Origin: an uncultured Eubacteriales bacterium | Lineage (GTDB): Bacteria > Bacillota > Clostridia > Oscillospirales > CAG-272 | Reading direction: 5' to 3' | Assembly (NCBI GenBank): GCA_934446285.1 | Contig: CAKSEI010000001.1 | Span: 10,772 to 74,771 of the forward strand | DNA length: 64,000 bases | In this document: in pieces, positions 16,333-24,726 of the stretch | Position numbering within the stretch: the stretch's first letter is position 1 | Layout of the letters: every line of letters starts with the position of its first letter | The notes under the pieces: generated by a model | What the model saw: the letters and a program-made list of their open reading frames with translations, nothing else | Databases searched by the model: none | Told to the model about the DNA's origin: nothing | Program-made: the position numbers and the translations under genes

Positions 16333-18507
16333 ATGAAGGTAATCAAGAGGAACGGCTCGGAAGCGGTTTTTGACGTAACGAAGATAATAAACGCCGTTGT
16401 AAAAGCAAATAATGAGGTTCGCGAGAGCGAGAGAATACCCCAGGACAGGATAGTATATATAGGAGACAAGGTCGCCTCGGCGTGCGAGGCTCTCGACCGT
16501 GCGCCTGCGGTCGAGGAGATACAGGATATGGTGGAAAACGCGATAATGGAGGAGAATGCCTTCTCCGTCGCGCGAAAATATATAAGATACAGATACAACC
16601 GTGCGCTCGTGCGCAAGTCGAATACGACGGACGAGCAGATACTCTCGCTTATTGAGTGCAATAACGAAGAGGTCAAGCAGGAGAACTCCAATAAGAACCC
16701 GACCGTCAACAGCGTTCAGCGCGACTATATGGCGGGCGAGGTGAGCAAGGATATCACGCGCCGCGTGCTCCTGCCCCGAGACATCGTGGAGGCTCACGAG
16801 CAGGGTATTATACATTTTCATGACGCGGATTATTTCGCTCAGCATATGCACAACTGCGATCTCGTCAACCTTGAAGACATGCTGCAGAACGGCACGGTCA
16901 TAAGCGGTACGCTCATAGAGAAGCCGCACAGCTTTTCCACGGCGTGCAATATCGCGACTCAGGTAGTGGCGCAGGTTGCGTCAAACCAATACGGCGGGCA
17001 GTCTATCTCGCTCGCGCATCTCGCGCCCTTTGTACAGGTGAGCCGAGAGAAGATACGCGCGGCGGTCATAGACGAGATAGACGAACTCGGCACGGTGCCC
17101 GACGAGGAGCGCATATCGCGCATAGTCGAGAAGAGACTGCGCGAGGAGGTGCGCAAGGGCGTTCAGATGATACAGTATCAGGTCGTTACACTTCTCACGA
17201 CAAACGGTCAGGCGCCTTTCGTCACGGTATTCATGTACTTGGGCGAGGCAAAGAACGAGCAGGAAAAGCACGACCTCGCCATGATAATCGAGGAAACGCT
17301 CAAGCAGCGTTATCAGGGTGTCAAAAACGAGGCGGGCGTGTGGATAACTCCCGCTTTCCCGAAGCTTATCTACGTGCTCGAGGAACAGAATATACATGAG
17401 GACAGCGAATTCTGGTATCTTACGCGTCTCGCGGCCCAGTGCACGGCAAAGCGCATGGTTCCCGACTATATCTCGGAGAAGAAGATGCTCGAATTAAAGG
17501 TGGACAAAAACGGCGAGGGGCACTGCTATACCTGCATGGGCTGCCGTTCGTTCTTAACGCCTTACGTCGATGAGAACGGCAAGCCGAAGTATTACGGCAG
17601 GTTCAATCAGGGTGTTGTCACGCTCAATCTGCCCGATGTCGCGCTCTCGTCCGGCGGCGATTTTGAAAAGTTTTGGCGCATTATGGACGAGCGCCTCGAC
17701 CTTTGCTACCGCGCACTCATGTGCCGTCACAACAGGCTGAAGGGCACGCTCTCGGACGCCGCTCCGATACTTTGGCAATACGGCGCGCTCGCGCGCCTAA
17801 AGAAGGGCGAGACTATAGACAAGCTGCTCTACGGCGGCTACTCGACAATTTCTCTCGGCTACGCGGGGCTTTACGAATGCGTCAAATACATGACGGGAAA
17901 GAGCCATACCGACCCCACCGCAACTCCCTTTGCCCTTGAGATAATGAACAGGCTCAACGCCGCGTGCAAGACATGGAAAGAGAAAGAAAATATCGACTTC
18001 TCGCTCTACGGCACGCCGCTTGAGAGCACGACATACAAGTTTGCAAAGTGCCTGCAGAAGCGTTTCGGCATAATTCCCGGCATAAACGATAAGGGATATA
18101 TCACGAACAGCTATCATATACACGTAACCGAGAAGATAGATGCCTTTGAAAAATTGGCATTTGAGTCAAAATTTCAGGCGCTCTCGCCAGGAGGTGCGAT
18201 AAGCTACGTGGAAGTGCCGAATATGCAGAACAATATCGACGCCGTGCTCGAGGTCATGAAGTTTATTTACGACAATATCATGTACGCGGAGCTGAATACC
18301 AAGAGCGACTACTGCCAGGTCTGCGGCTTTGACGGCGAGATAGAGATAGCGGAGGACGACGGCAAGCTCGTATGGAGATGCCCCTGCTGCGGCAATACCG
18401 ACCAAAGCAAGATGAATGTCGCGCGGCGCACATGCGGCTATATCGGCACGCAGTTCTGGAATCAGGGACGCACGCAGGAGATACGCGACAGGGTGCTGCA
18501 CCTGTAA
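16333..18507 (+). CDS. nrdD: Anaerobic ribonucleoside-triphosphate reductase
   Basis: The 724-residue glycyl-radical enzyme reduces NTPs to dNTPs without oxygen. Residues 1-90 form an ATP-cone ('MKVIKRNGSEAVFDVTKI'), the site of allosteric dATP control. The central PFL-like barrel includes 'CYTCMGCRSFL'. The C-terminal zinc site is 'CQVCG...WRCPCCGN', and the radical Gly702 is in 'RRTCGYIGTQFW'. The ATG at 16333 follows AAGGAGAGCGGAT. It is the first gene of nrdD-nrdG-dut. Confidence 0.97.
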   Translation: MKVIKRNGSEAVFDVTKIINAVVKANNEVRESERIPQDRIVYIGDKVASACEALDRAPAVEEIQDMVENAIMEENAFSVARKYIRYRYNRALVRKSNTTDEQILSLIECNNEEVKQENSNKNPTVNSVQRDYMAGEVSKDITRRVLLPRDIVEAHEQGIIHFHDADYFAQHMHNCDLVNLEDMLQNGTVISGTLIEKPHSFSTACNIATQVVAQVASNQYGGQSISLAHLAPFVQVSREKIRAAVIDEIDELGTVPDEERISRIVEKRLREEVRKGVQMIQYQVVTLLTTNGQAPFVTVFMYLGEAKNEQEKHDLAMIIEETLKQRYQGVKNEAGVWITPAFPKLIYVLEEQNIHEDSEFWYLTRLAAQCTAKRMVPDYISEKKMLELKVDKNGEGHCYTCMGCRSFLTPYVDENGKPKYYGRFNQGVVTLNLPDVALSSGGDFEKFWRIMDERLDLCYRALMCRHNRLKGTLSDAAPILWQYGALARLKKGETIDKLLYGGYSTISLGYAGLYECVKYMTGKSHTDPTATPFALEIMNRLNAACKTWKEKENIDFSLYGTPLESTTYKFAKCLQKRFGIIPGINDKGYITNSYHIHVTEKIDAFEKLAFESKFQALSPGGAISYVEVPNMQNNIDAVLEVMKFIYDNIMYAELNTKSDYCQVCGFDGEIEIAEDDGKLVWRCPCCGNTDQSKMNVARRTCGYIGTQFWNQGRTQEIRDRVLHL

Positions 18508-18513
18508 AAGCAA

Positions 18514-19047
18514 ATGAACTACGCGACAATAAAAACGTGCGACATAGCAAACGGCACGGGGGTGAGAGTTTCGCTCTTCGTGTCGGGCTGCACGCATCAC
18601 TGCCCCGGCTGCTTTAACTCTCAGGCGTGGGATTTTTCCTACGGCGAGCCTTTTGACGAGGGCGTGCAGGACTATCTTATGTCGCTTTTATCAAGGAGCT
18701 ATATTGATGGGCTTACGCTGCTCGGCGGCGAGCCTTTTGAGGCGGAAAATCAGCGTGCGCTGCTGCCTTTTCTCGAGAGGGTAAAAAGAGAATTGCCCGA
18801 AAAGACCGTCTGGGCGTACAGCGGGTATACCTATGAGCAGCTGACCGGCACGGGCGCGCCCGTGTGTGAGGCGACGGAAAAAATGCTCGGGCTTGTCGAT
18901 GTGCTTGTCGACGGAAGATTTATAGAAGAAAAAAAGAACATACGACTGCTCTTCCGAGGCTCGGAAAATCAGCGGATAATCGACATGGCAAAGACGCGGG
19001 CGACGGGTGCGCCCGTGCTCTGGGAAGAGCCGAAAAAGGGGATTTAA
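18514..19047 (+). CDS. nrdG: Anaerobic ribonucleotide reductase activating protein
   Basis: The 177-residue radical SAM enzyme installs the glycyl radical on NrdD using S-adenosylmethionine and a 4Fe-4S cluster. The cluster motif is 'GCTHHCPGCFN' (CxxxCxxC, about residues 31-38), followed by 'TLLGGEPFE' for SAM binding. It starts 6 nt after the nrdD stop, so expression is coupled. The length fits the family. Confidence 0.96.
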   Translation: MNYATIKTCDIANGTGVRVSLFVSGCTHHCPGCFNSQAWDFSYGEPFDEGVQDYLMSLLSRSYIDGLTLLGGEPFEAENQRALLPFLERVKRELPEKTVWAYSGYTYEQLTGTGAPVCEATEKMLGLVDVLVDGRFIEEKKNIRLLFRGSENQRIIDMAKTRATGAPVLWEEPKKGI

Positions 19048-19051
19048 AAAA

Positions 19052-19489
19052 ATGGAAGTAAAAATAAAAAAGCTGCGCGAGGGCGCGAAAATTCCCGCAT
19101 ACGGAACGCCGTTCTCGGCGGGAGCGGACCTTTACGCCTGCCTTGAGGAGGCGGTAAGCCTCGCGCCGGGGCAGAGTATGATGATACCTACGGGTATTGC
19201 CTGCGAGCTGCCCGCGGGCACGGTCGGGCTTGTCTACGCGCGCTCGGGAATGGCATGTAAGCAGGGGCTTGCACCGGCGAACAAGGTCGGAGTCATCGAC
19301 TGCGACTATCGCGGCGAGATTACGGTATGCCTCTATAACCATTCGGGAGAAACCCGCACGGTGGAGAGCGGCGAGCGCATAGCACAGCTCGTCATTGCGC
19401 CGTACTACACGGCGGAGTTTACGTTTGCCGACGAGCTGTCCGAGACGGTGCGCGGCGCGGGCGGCTTCGGCTCGACGGGTAGAAAGTAA
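19052..19489 (+). CDS. dut: Deoxyuridine 5'-triphosphate nucleotidohydrolase
   Basis: The 145-residue trimeric dUTPase splits dUTP to dUMP and pyrophosphate, keeping uracil out of DNA and feeding dTMP synthesis. All five motifs are visible: 'SAGADLYA', 'YARSGMA' (motif 2), 'GVIDCDYRGE' (motif 3), 'GERIAQLV' (motif 4) and the C-terminal 'RGAGGFGSTGR' (motif 5). ATG at 19052, behind an AAAAAGGGG site, was preferred to an upstream ATG at 19007 that lies inside nrdG. Its place behind nrdDG makes a small dNTP-supply operon. Confidence 0.95.
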   Translation: MEVKIKKLREGAKIPAYGTPFSAGADLYACLEEAVSLAPGQSMMIPTGIACELPAGTVGLVYARSGMACKQGLAPANKVGVIDCDYRGEITVCLYNHSGETRTVESGERIAQLVIAPYYTAEFTFADELSETVRGAGGFGSTGRK

Positions 19490-19496
19490 TTTAGAT

Positions 19497-19903
19497 TGCG
19501 TATAGTAAATGTCGCTTTTTTGCCGAGCTTTCCCGAAAAAGCTCGGCAAAAGCTTTTGTATAAGGAAAAAGGTTTGCTTATTCTCTTAATTGAAGTTTTT
19601 TGCGCAGCTTTTTTAAAAAAAGCTGCCGGATTTTAAAGGCAGAGCCTTTAATCGCCGCCGGTCGCTTCCCCCTCGAAAAGCGACGCAAAAGCTTTTGCAG
19701 ACGCATGATATCTCAGCAAGTGAAAAGCTTTAGTATACCCCTGTTTTTTTGAAGTTTTTGCCGAGTTTTTACGGGAAGGCTCGTGAATTTTACGCCGCAG
19801 GCGTAAAAGAGGAGAAACCCTCGCGCAGAGGGTTTCTCCTTGATTTATTTACAAACAAACATTGCCGCTTTTCTCGGAAAGCTGCTTTTTTGATAAAAGC
19901 CTC
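19497..19903. repeat. Long copy of the AAAGCTTTTG hairpin-array repeat, with terminators
   Basis: No gene is seen here. The stretch holds successive inverted repeats, each like GCCGAGCTTT/AAAGCTCGGC, joined by CAAAAGCTTTTG. It contains a GGAGAAACCCTC/GAGGGTTTCTCC hairpin (19811-19839). Order and text match the copy at 50,761-51,140 along nearly the whole length. It separates two convergent genes. Confidence 0.8.
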
Positions 19904-20842
19904 TCAGGCAACAGGGATTTCGTATAGATACATCTGCCCGCCGTCGCAATAGGTTTCGCTTGATCTGTCGCCGTCAAAATATAACTCGGACAAGACGCAT
20001 ACCCGAATGTAGTACTTTCCGTCGATGTTTACAAGGTCAAAGCCGTCGATTTCAAAGCTCTCAAGCGAATCCCCGTAAAGCTCCTTTGTTTTTTGCTCAA
20101 GGTCTTTTTCGATTTCTTCTTTTGAAATGCCTTTAAGTCTGTTTTCATCGAAGTCCTCGAAATCATCTTCACGCATTTTGCATGAATATACGGTGCCGTC
20201 CGCCAAAATCGTCGCATAGCAACGCGAGCCGGTAACAAACTTTCCGTCGCCTAACTTTTGAGCAAGAAAAACCGTATAGCTGCCGTCGCTGTCGTCCGAT
20301 ATGGTCTCCTCAAGTTCAAAGCCGTCGATGCGCGAGCCGAAATTTTCTTTCATGGTTTTCTCGGCTATAGCTTTCGCCTCAGCCTCGGTGATTCGATTGC
20401 CGGTTCCCTTTTCCTTTGCCTCAGCCGTAACAGCGGAATAATTCGCGATATTCATATTCATACCGATAAATTTTCCGTCGGCATCAAAATAATACTCATT
20501 ATTTTCGCCGTCAAGGTACAGGAGCTTTCTCGAACCGTCCGCTTTACCCAATGTCTCCGAATAGCTTAGCGAAATCGTCTCGCCGTCCGCGTTATACTCG
20601 CGGGTAGCGGCAGCGCCCTCATCCGCGCATTTAACCCATTTATTGTCTCCCGCAGCCTCAATAATTTCCGCAGAATTCGCAAGTGCGGTAATTTCGCGGT
20701 CGCCGCCGTCTGTTCCGACTTCACCCTGCGCCGGTGTGTCTGACTTTGCAAAATCCGTATTCAGCACGAACACCGACGCGATGACGGCAAAAACCACTGC
20801 GGCGGTCGATACGGCAATAATAAACGGCCTTTTGTTTTTCAT
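19904..20842 (-). CDS. Secreted or anchored hypothetical protein, possibly PepSY-like
   Basis: The 312-residue protein has an N-terminal signal or anchor ('PFIIAVSTAAVVFAVIASVFVL'), a low-complexity linker, then an acidic mixed alpha/beta region. The segment 'ITEAEAKAIAEKTMKENFG', followed by beta strands, resembles a PepSY-type repeat, and 'ISKEEIEKDLEQKTKELYG' may be a second. A GGGGGCATACAA leader precedes the ATG. The A/T- and Lys-rich composition differs from many neighbours, and repeats lie on both sides, so it may be a later arrival. Function unknown. Confidence 0.7.
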   Translation of the reverse strand: MKNKRPFIIAVSTAAVVFAVIASVFVLNTDFAKSDTPAQGEVGTDGGDREITALANSAEIIEAAGDNKWVKCADEGAAATREYNADGETISLSYSETLGKADGSRKLLYLDGENNEYYFDADGKFIGMNMNIANYSAVTAEAKEKGTGNRITEAEAKAIAEKTMKENFGSRIDGFELEETISDDSDGSYTVFLAQKLGDGKFVTGSRCYATILADGTVYSCKMREDDFEDFDENRLKGISKEEIEKDLEQKTKELYGDSLESFEIDGFDLVNIDGKYYIRVCVLSELYFDGDRSSETYCDGGQMYLYEIPVA

Positions 20843-21160
20843 TTGTATGCCCCCTTTTTTTATTTGCTCTTCGAGTCGGTACGTTTGTCAGGGGACAACC
20901 GCACCCCTCTATCGGTTATACGTCCGAGAGACGTGCAATTCCTTATTTTTTTGATAGAATTTTCGGAAATTGCGAATTTTCGGAGGCTGAGTGCAGTAGC
21001 GCGAGTGAATACAAAGGCGAAATTTCGTTTTAATCATACGATAATTTCAAATTCAGCACCCGAGCGCACAGCATGATGAAAGCCGGTCTGTATTCTTGTT
21101 GCACGCGATTGGATATCGCCATTAACCTGTCATCGCTTTCGTAAAAAATCTCGCTGTCCC
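20843..21160. other. Intergenic region without a recognised gene
   Basis: This is the upstream region of the secreted protein gene. I see no convincing ORF, RNA gene or consensus promoter; a T-rich run at 20,945-20,955 is the only local feature. It ends at the inverted-repeat element. Confidence 0.5.
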
Positions 21161-21380
21161 GCGCCTCCTTTGTGTAAAGGGAGGCTGACGAAGCCATGAC
21201 GGAGGGATTGTTACGCAGAAATGCCTTATACAAACGGGAAAATAAGCGTAAATTCTATCGGCGCGCGTATTAAAACAAACCCAATCGACATCACATAACC
21301 TATACCGAGTGCTAATTCCTGAGGGGACAATCCCTCAGTCAGCCTAACGGCTGACAGCTCCCTTTACACAAGGGCGCCTC
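21161..21380. mobile_element. MITE-like element bounded by inverted copies of a palindromic repeat
   Basis: The left arm (21161-21212) and the right arm (21327-21380) are near reverse complements, sharing TTGTGTAAAGGGAG and GAGGGATTGT. The right arm contains its own hairpin, CAGTCAGCC/GGCTGAC. The interior of about 115 bp has no gene. The arm text resembles short interspersed palindromes that I recall from gut Firmicutes. No transposase is present. Confidence 0.6.
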
Positions 21381-21474
21381 GGGGGAGGCGAAATATTTTC
21401 CGATACGAGAAAATGTGCAAGAGCGGTTATTTAAAGGTAAACAAACGGATTGTTTTTCTATATGGTCGGGCGAT

Positions 21475-21691
21475 TATATATTATTTTCCCTATACAAAAG
21501 CTTTTGTTTCGCTTTTCACGAAAAGCGACCGGCAGCAATTAAAGGCATTGCCTTTAAAATCCGCGAGCCTTTAAAAAGGCTCAACCCAAACTCTTGATAA
21601 GGGGTTAAGCTAAGGCATTTATTATACAAAAGCTTTTGCCAAGCTTTTCTCGAAAAGCTTGCGAAAAAGCGACATATACTATACGTAAACT
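21475..21691. repeat. AAAGCTTTTG hairpin-array repeat, inverted orientation
   Basis: Read in reverse, this matches the array at 19,497: CGTATAGTAWATGTCGC end, AAGCTTTTC/GAAAAGCTT hairpin, CAAAAGCTTTTG linker, GGATTTTAAAGGCA module and CGCTTTT/AAAAGCG hairpin. It lies beyond the pnp 3' end. Confidence 0.75.
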
Positions 21692-21723
21692 GAAAAACGC
21701 GGGGCAGGTCGATGACCTGCCCC
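21692..21723 (-). terminator. Intrinsic terminator after pnp
   Basis: GGGGCAGGTC pairs perfectly with GACCTGCCCC around a 3-nt loop, followed on the minus strand by GCGTTTTTC. It lies about 50 nt beyond the pnp stop. Confidence 0.82.
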
Positions 21724-21772
21724 GTATTTGGGTTTAAGGAACGCGTCGTAAATTTGCGCGTTTCCTGTTTTT

Positions 21773-24163
21773 TTATTTTAGGAATGAGAAGAGTCCCTTT
21801 TTCTTTTCTTCCGGCTTCTCCTCGGGCTTTGCCTCCGTGTGGCGGATAACGCTCGGCTGCTGCTCCTCGTGTCTTACAGGTGTGACGGGTGCGCTCTCAC
21901 GCTCCGAACGGAATCCTCCGTCTCTTGCGCCGCGCTCGGGTCTTCTGTCCCCTCTGTCTCCGCGGTCGCCTCTGTCGCCTCTGTCATATCTGTCTACGCG
22001 GTATGAGCCTCTGTCTCTGCGGTCGCCGTCTCTGCCGCCGCGGCGGTCGCCGTCACGGCGCTCACGCGGTGCGCGCGGCTTCTCCTCGTAGTCCGCGTAT
22101 GCAAAGTCAGGTCCTTTCGCTCCGACGCCGAGGAACTTGACCGTGAAGGTATCGCCTATCTTCACTACGTCCTCAACCTTTTCCACTCTGTGGTCGGCGA
22201 GCTTGGATATGTGGCAGAGTACCTCCTTGCCGGGGGCTATCTCCACGAACGCGCCGTAGTCGGCAATGCGCGTTACCGTGCCCGTATACTTGCAGCCGAC
22301 CTCCGGCTCAAATACTATTGCGTCGATAAGCTCCTTTGCCTTGTATGCGTCATCGCGGTTGACGGCGAGAATGTATACGTCGCCCGTCTCCTCAATGTCT
22401 ATCTTAGCGCCCGTGTCTGCGACAATCTTCTGAATGACCTTTCCGCCCGTGCCTATTACGTCACGAATCTTCTCGGGGTCTATCTTCATCGTTATCATCT
22501 TCGGTGCGTACTTGCTGACCTCATCGCGCGGCTTGTCAATTGCCTTGAGTATATACTCATCGATGATGTAATCACGTCCCTTATGAGTGACGGCGAATGC
22601 TTCCTTTATTATCTCGGGAGTAAGTCCGTCTATCTTCAGGTCCATCTGTATGGACGTGATACCCTTATGCGTGCCCGCAACCTTGAAGTCCATATCGCCG
22701 TAGAAGTCCTCAAGTCCCTGAATGTCTATCATGGTCATGAAGTCCGGTCCGTCGGTGATAAGTCCGCAGGAAATGCCCGCAACAGGAGCTTTTATCGGCA
22801 CGCCCGCATCCATGAGTGCGAGGGTCGAGCCGCATACCGATGCCTGAGAGGTAGAGCCGTTGGACGAAACAACCTCAGACACAAGTCTCATAGCATAGGG
22901 GAACTCCTCAACGGAGGGCAGTACGGGGATAAGCGAACGCTCAGCAAGAGCTCCGTGACCTATCTCGCGGCGTCCGGGGCTGCGCGCCGGCTTTGCCTCG
23001 CCCGTGGAATATCCGGGCATATTGTAGTGGTGCATATATCTCTTCTCGGTCTCCTCGTCAATGCCGTCGAGCATCTGGCTGTCGCTGAGAGGGCCTAAGG
23101 TCGCGACGGTGAGAACCTGAGTCTGACCGCGCGTGAAAAGTCCCGAGCCATGCGCACGGGGCAGCAGACCTACCTCCGCCGCGAGCGGGCGTATCTCGTC
23201 AAGGGCGCGTCCGTCCACACGCTTGTGGTCGACAAGCAGCCAACGGCGCACAATCTTCTTCTGTATCTTATATACAAGCTCATCCATCATGCCGTCAAGT
23301 CCCTCGTACTTGTCGCCGAAGGTAGCTATGATGTCGTCGCAGATGGGGACCATCTTCTCGTCGCGGACATTCTTGTCATCCGTGTCGAGAGCCTCCATTA
23401 CCGCCTTTTCGCAATGAGCGAATATCTCATCAAACATATCGTGGTCAAGCTCGCCCGACTCGTAGGTGAACTTCGGCTTGCCGACCTCGGCTACTATGCC
23501 GTCGATGAACGTGCACAGCTTCTTTATCTCCTCGTGAGCGGTCATGATGGCATCAAACATCGTGTCGTCGTCGACCTCGTTTGCGCCCGCCTCAATCATG
23601 ACAACCTTCTCATGAGAGCCGGCAACCGTCAGCTGCAGGTCGCTCTTCGCACGCTGCTCAAGCGTCGGGTTCATGACTACCTCGCCGTCGCAAAGTCCCA
23701 TGAATACGCCCGCGATAGGTCCGTTCCACGGAATATCCGATATGGAAAGGGCGATAGACGCGCCTATCATGGCGGTTATCTCGGGTGAGCAGTCGGGGTC
23801 AACGCTCATAACCGTAAGGCTCAGCGAAACATCGTTGCGCAAATCCTTCGGGAAGAGCGGGCGAATGGGGCGGTCGATGACGCGGGAGGTAAGGATGGCC
23901 TTCTCACCCGGTCTGCCCTCACGGCGCAGGTAGCCGCCGGGAATTCTGCCGACGGAATACATCTTCTCCTCGTAGTCTACGGAAAGAGGCAGAAAATCAA
24001 TGCCCTCGCGCGGTTTCGCGCTCGCGGTGGCACAGCAGAGCACGCATGTATCGCCGTACTTCACCATGACCGAGCCGTTCGCAAGTCCCGCGAGCTTGCC
24101 GTGCTCTACAACAAGGGGTCTGCCCGCCAGCTCATAGGTAAACGTCTTAAAATTCTCAAACAT
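21773..24163 (-). CDS. pnp: Polyribonucleotide nucleotidyltransferase (PNPase)
   Basis: The 796-residue trimeric 3'-5' exoribonuclease degrades mRNA phosphorolytically. Order of domains: RNase PH 1 (about 1-145), helical domain, RNase PH 2 (about 320-550, 'GSTSQASVCGSTLALMDAGVP'), KH (about 555-615, 'IRDVIGTGGKVIQKI') and S1 (about 620-690). A tail of some 100 residues is rich in Arg, Asp and Gly (repeated RGDRGD) and ends 'KKGLFSFLK'. The tail is longer than usual and may bind RNA or partners. ATG at 24163 with GGAGGAACATTTTA was chosen over 24208. Confidence 0.96.
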   Translation of the reverse strand: MFENFKTFTYELAGRPLVVEHGKLAGLANGSVMVKYGDTCVLCCATASAKPREGIDFLPLSVDYEEKMYSVGRIPGGYLRREGRPGEKAILTSRVIDRPIRPLFPKDLRNDVSLSLTVMSVDPDCSPEITAMIGASIALSISDIPWNGPIAGVFMGLCDGEVVMNPTLEQRAKSDLQLTVAGSHEKVVMIEAGANEVDDDTMFDAIMTAHEEIKKLCTFIDGIVAEVGKPKFTYESGELDHDMFDEIFAHCEKAVMEALDTDDKNVRDEKMVPICDDIIATFGDKYEGLDGMMDELVYKIQKKIVRRWLLVDHKRVDGRALDEIRPLAAEVGLLPRAHGSGLFTRGQTQVLTVATLGPLSDSQMLDGIDEETEKRYMHHYNMPGYSTGEAKPARSPGRREIGHGALAERSLIPVLPSVEEFPYAMRLVSEVVSSNGSTSQASVCGSTLALMDAGVPIKAPVAGISCGLITDGPDFMTMIDIQGLEDFYGDMDFKVAGTHKGITSIQMDLKIDGLTPEIIKEAFAVTHKGRDYIIDEYILKAIDKPRDEVSKYAPKMITMKIDPEKIRDVIGTGGKVIQKIVADTGAKIDIEETGDVYILAVNRDDAYKAKELIDAIVFEPEVGCKYTGTVTRIADYGAFVEIAPGKEVLCHISKLADHRVEKVEDVVKIGDTFTVKFLGVGAKGPDFAYADYEEKPRAPRERRDGDRRGGRDGDRRDRGSYRVDRYDRGDRGDRGDRGDRRPERGARDGGFRSERESAPVTPVRHEEQQPSVIRHTEAKPEEKPEEKKKGLFSFLK

Positions 24164-24289
24164 TAAAATGTTCCTCCAAATTTTTATAAACACCGTCCCC
24201 TTTAGCACTTAAAACCGACCGTATGCCGTGCATACGCGCGCTTTTAACTGCTAAAGACAGGGCGGACTTTTACTTAAAAACGCAAGTAC

Positions 24290-24314
24290 GGCTCGCACAA
24301 AAAATGCGCGAGCC
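24290..24314 (-). terminator. Hairpin between rpsO and pnp
   Basis: GGCTCGC pairs with GCGAGCC 6 nt beyond the rpsO stop; the T run is 11-16 nt further on. It may attenuate or mark a processing site before pnp, as is known between rpsO and pnp in other bacteria. Confidence 0.45.
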
Positions 24315-24320
24315 TACTGC

Positions 24321-24584
24321 TTACTTTCTGATACCCAGCTTCTCAATGATTGCGCGGTAACGCTCAATATCCGTCTTCTGCAGATAACCGAGAAGGTTTC
24401 TGCGGTGACCGACCATTTTCAGCATGCCTCTGCGGCTGTGATGGTCCTTCTTATTTGCCTTGAGATGCTCGGTGAGCGTGTTGATTCTGCTCGTCAGGAC
24501 GGCGATCTGAACCTCGGGCGAGCCTGTGTCGCCGGGATGAGTGGCATAAGCCTCGATTATCGCCTGCTTTTCTTCTTTTGTCAT
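24321..24584 (-). CDS. rpsO: 30S ribosomal protein S15
   Basis: The 87-residue protein binds 16S rRNA early in assembly. It matches the family throughout, including '[20 protein letters not shown]', '[21 protein letters not shown]' and the C-terminal '[12 protein letters not shown]'. The length is standard. It precedes pnp on the same strand, the common bacterial order. An AGAGGTGAAAAA site lies before the ATG. Confidence 0.97.
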   Translation of the reverse strand: MTKEEKQAIIEAYATHPGDTGSPEVQIAVLTSRINTLTEHLKANKKDHHSRRGMLKMVGHRRNLLGYLQKTDIERYRAIIEKLGIRK

Positions 24585-24680
24585 TTTTTCACCTCTTATT
24601 TTTATTACGGAGAACCAAGCCTACGGCGGGTGAAACGCGCGATGCGCCTTTTCCCGTAAGCATAGTCCGCGTACTTACAC

Positions 24681-24709
24681 ATTGTATCATATAAAACCGA
24701 AAAAGTAAA
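24681..24709 (-). promoter_or_regulatory. Promoter of rpsO-pnp
   Basis: On the minus strand TTTACT (24704-24709) and TACAAT (24681-24686) are 17 nt apart, giving a leader of about 90 nt that could hold an S15 autoregulatory site. Confidence 0.65.
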
Positions 24710-24726
24710 TACCTTTTTCCGAATTT

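Noticed and set aside
19497..19903. Possible CRISPR array in the hairpin repeats
   Set aside because: No constant repeat with regular unique spacers and no cas genes; the units are palindromes of differing sequence.
21030..21233. 67-codon minus-strand ORF
   Set aside because: About half of it lies in the inverted-repeat element; no ribosome site, and the translation of the repeat is what makes it look coding.
22190..23098. 302-codon plus-strand ORF inside pnp
   Set aside because: Antisense shadow of conserved PNPase domains; no motif or start signal.
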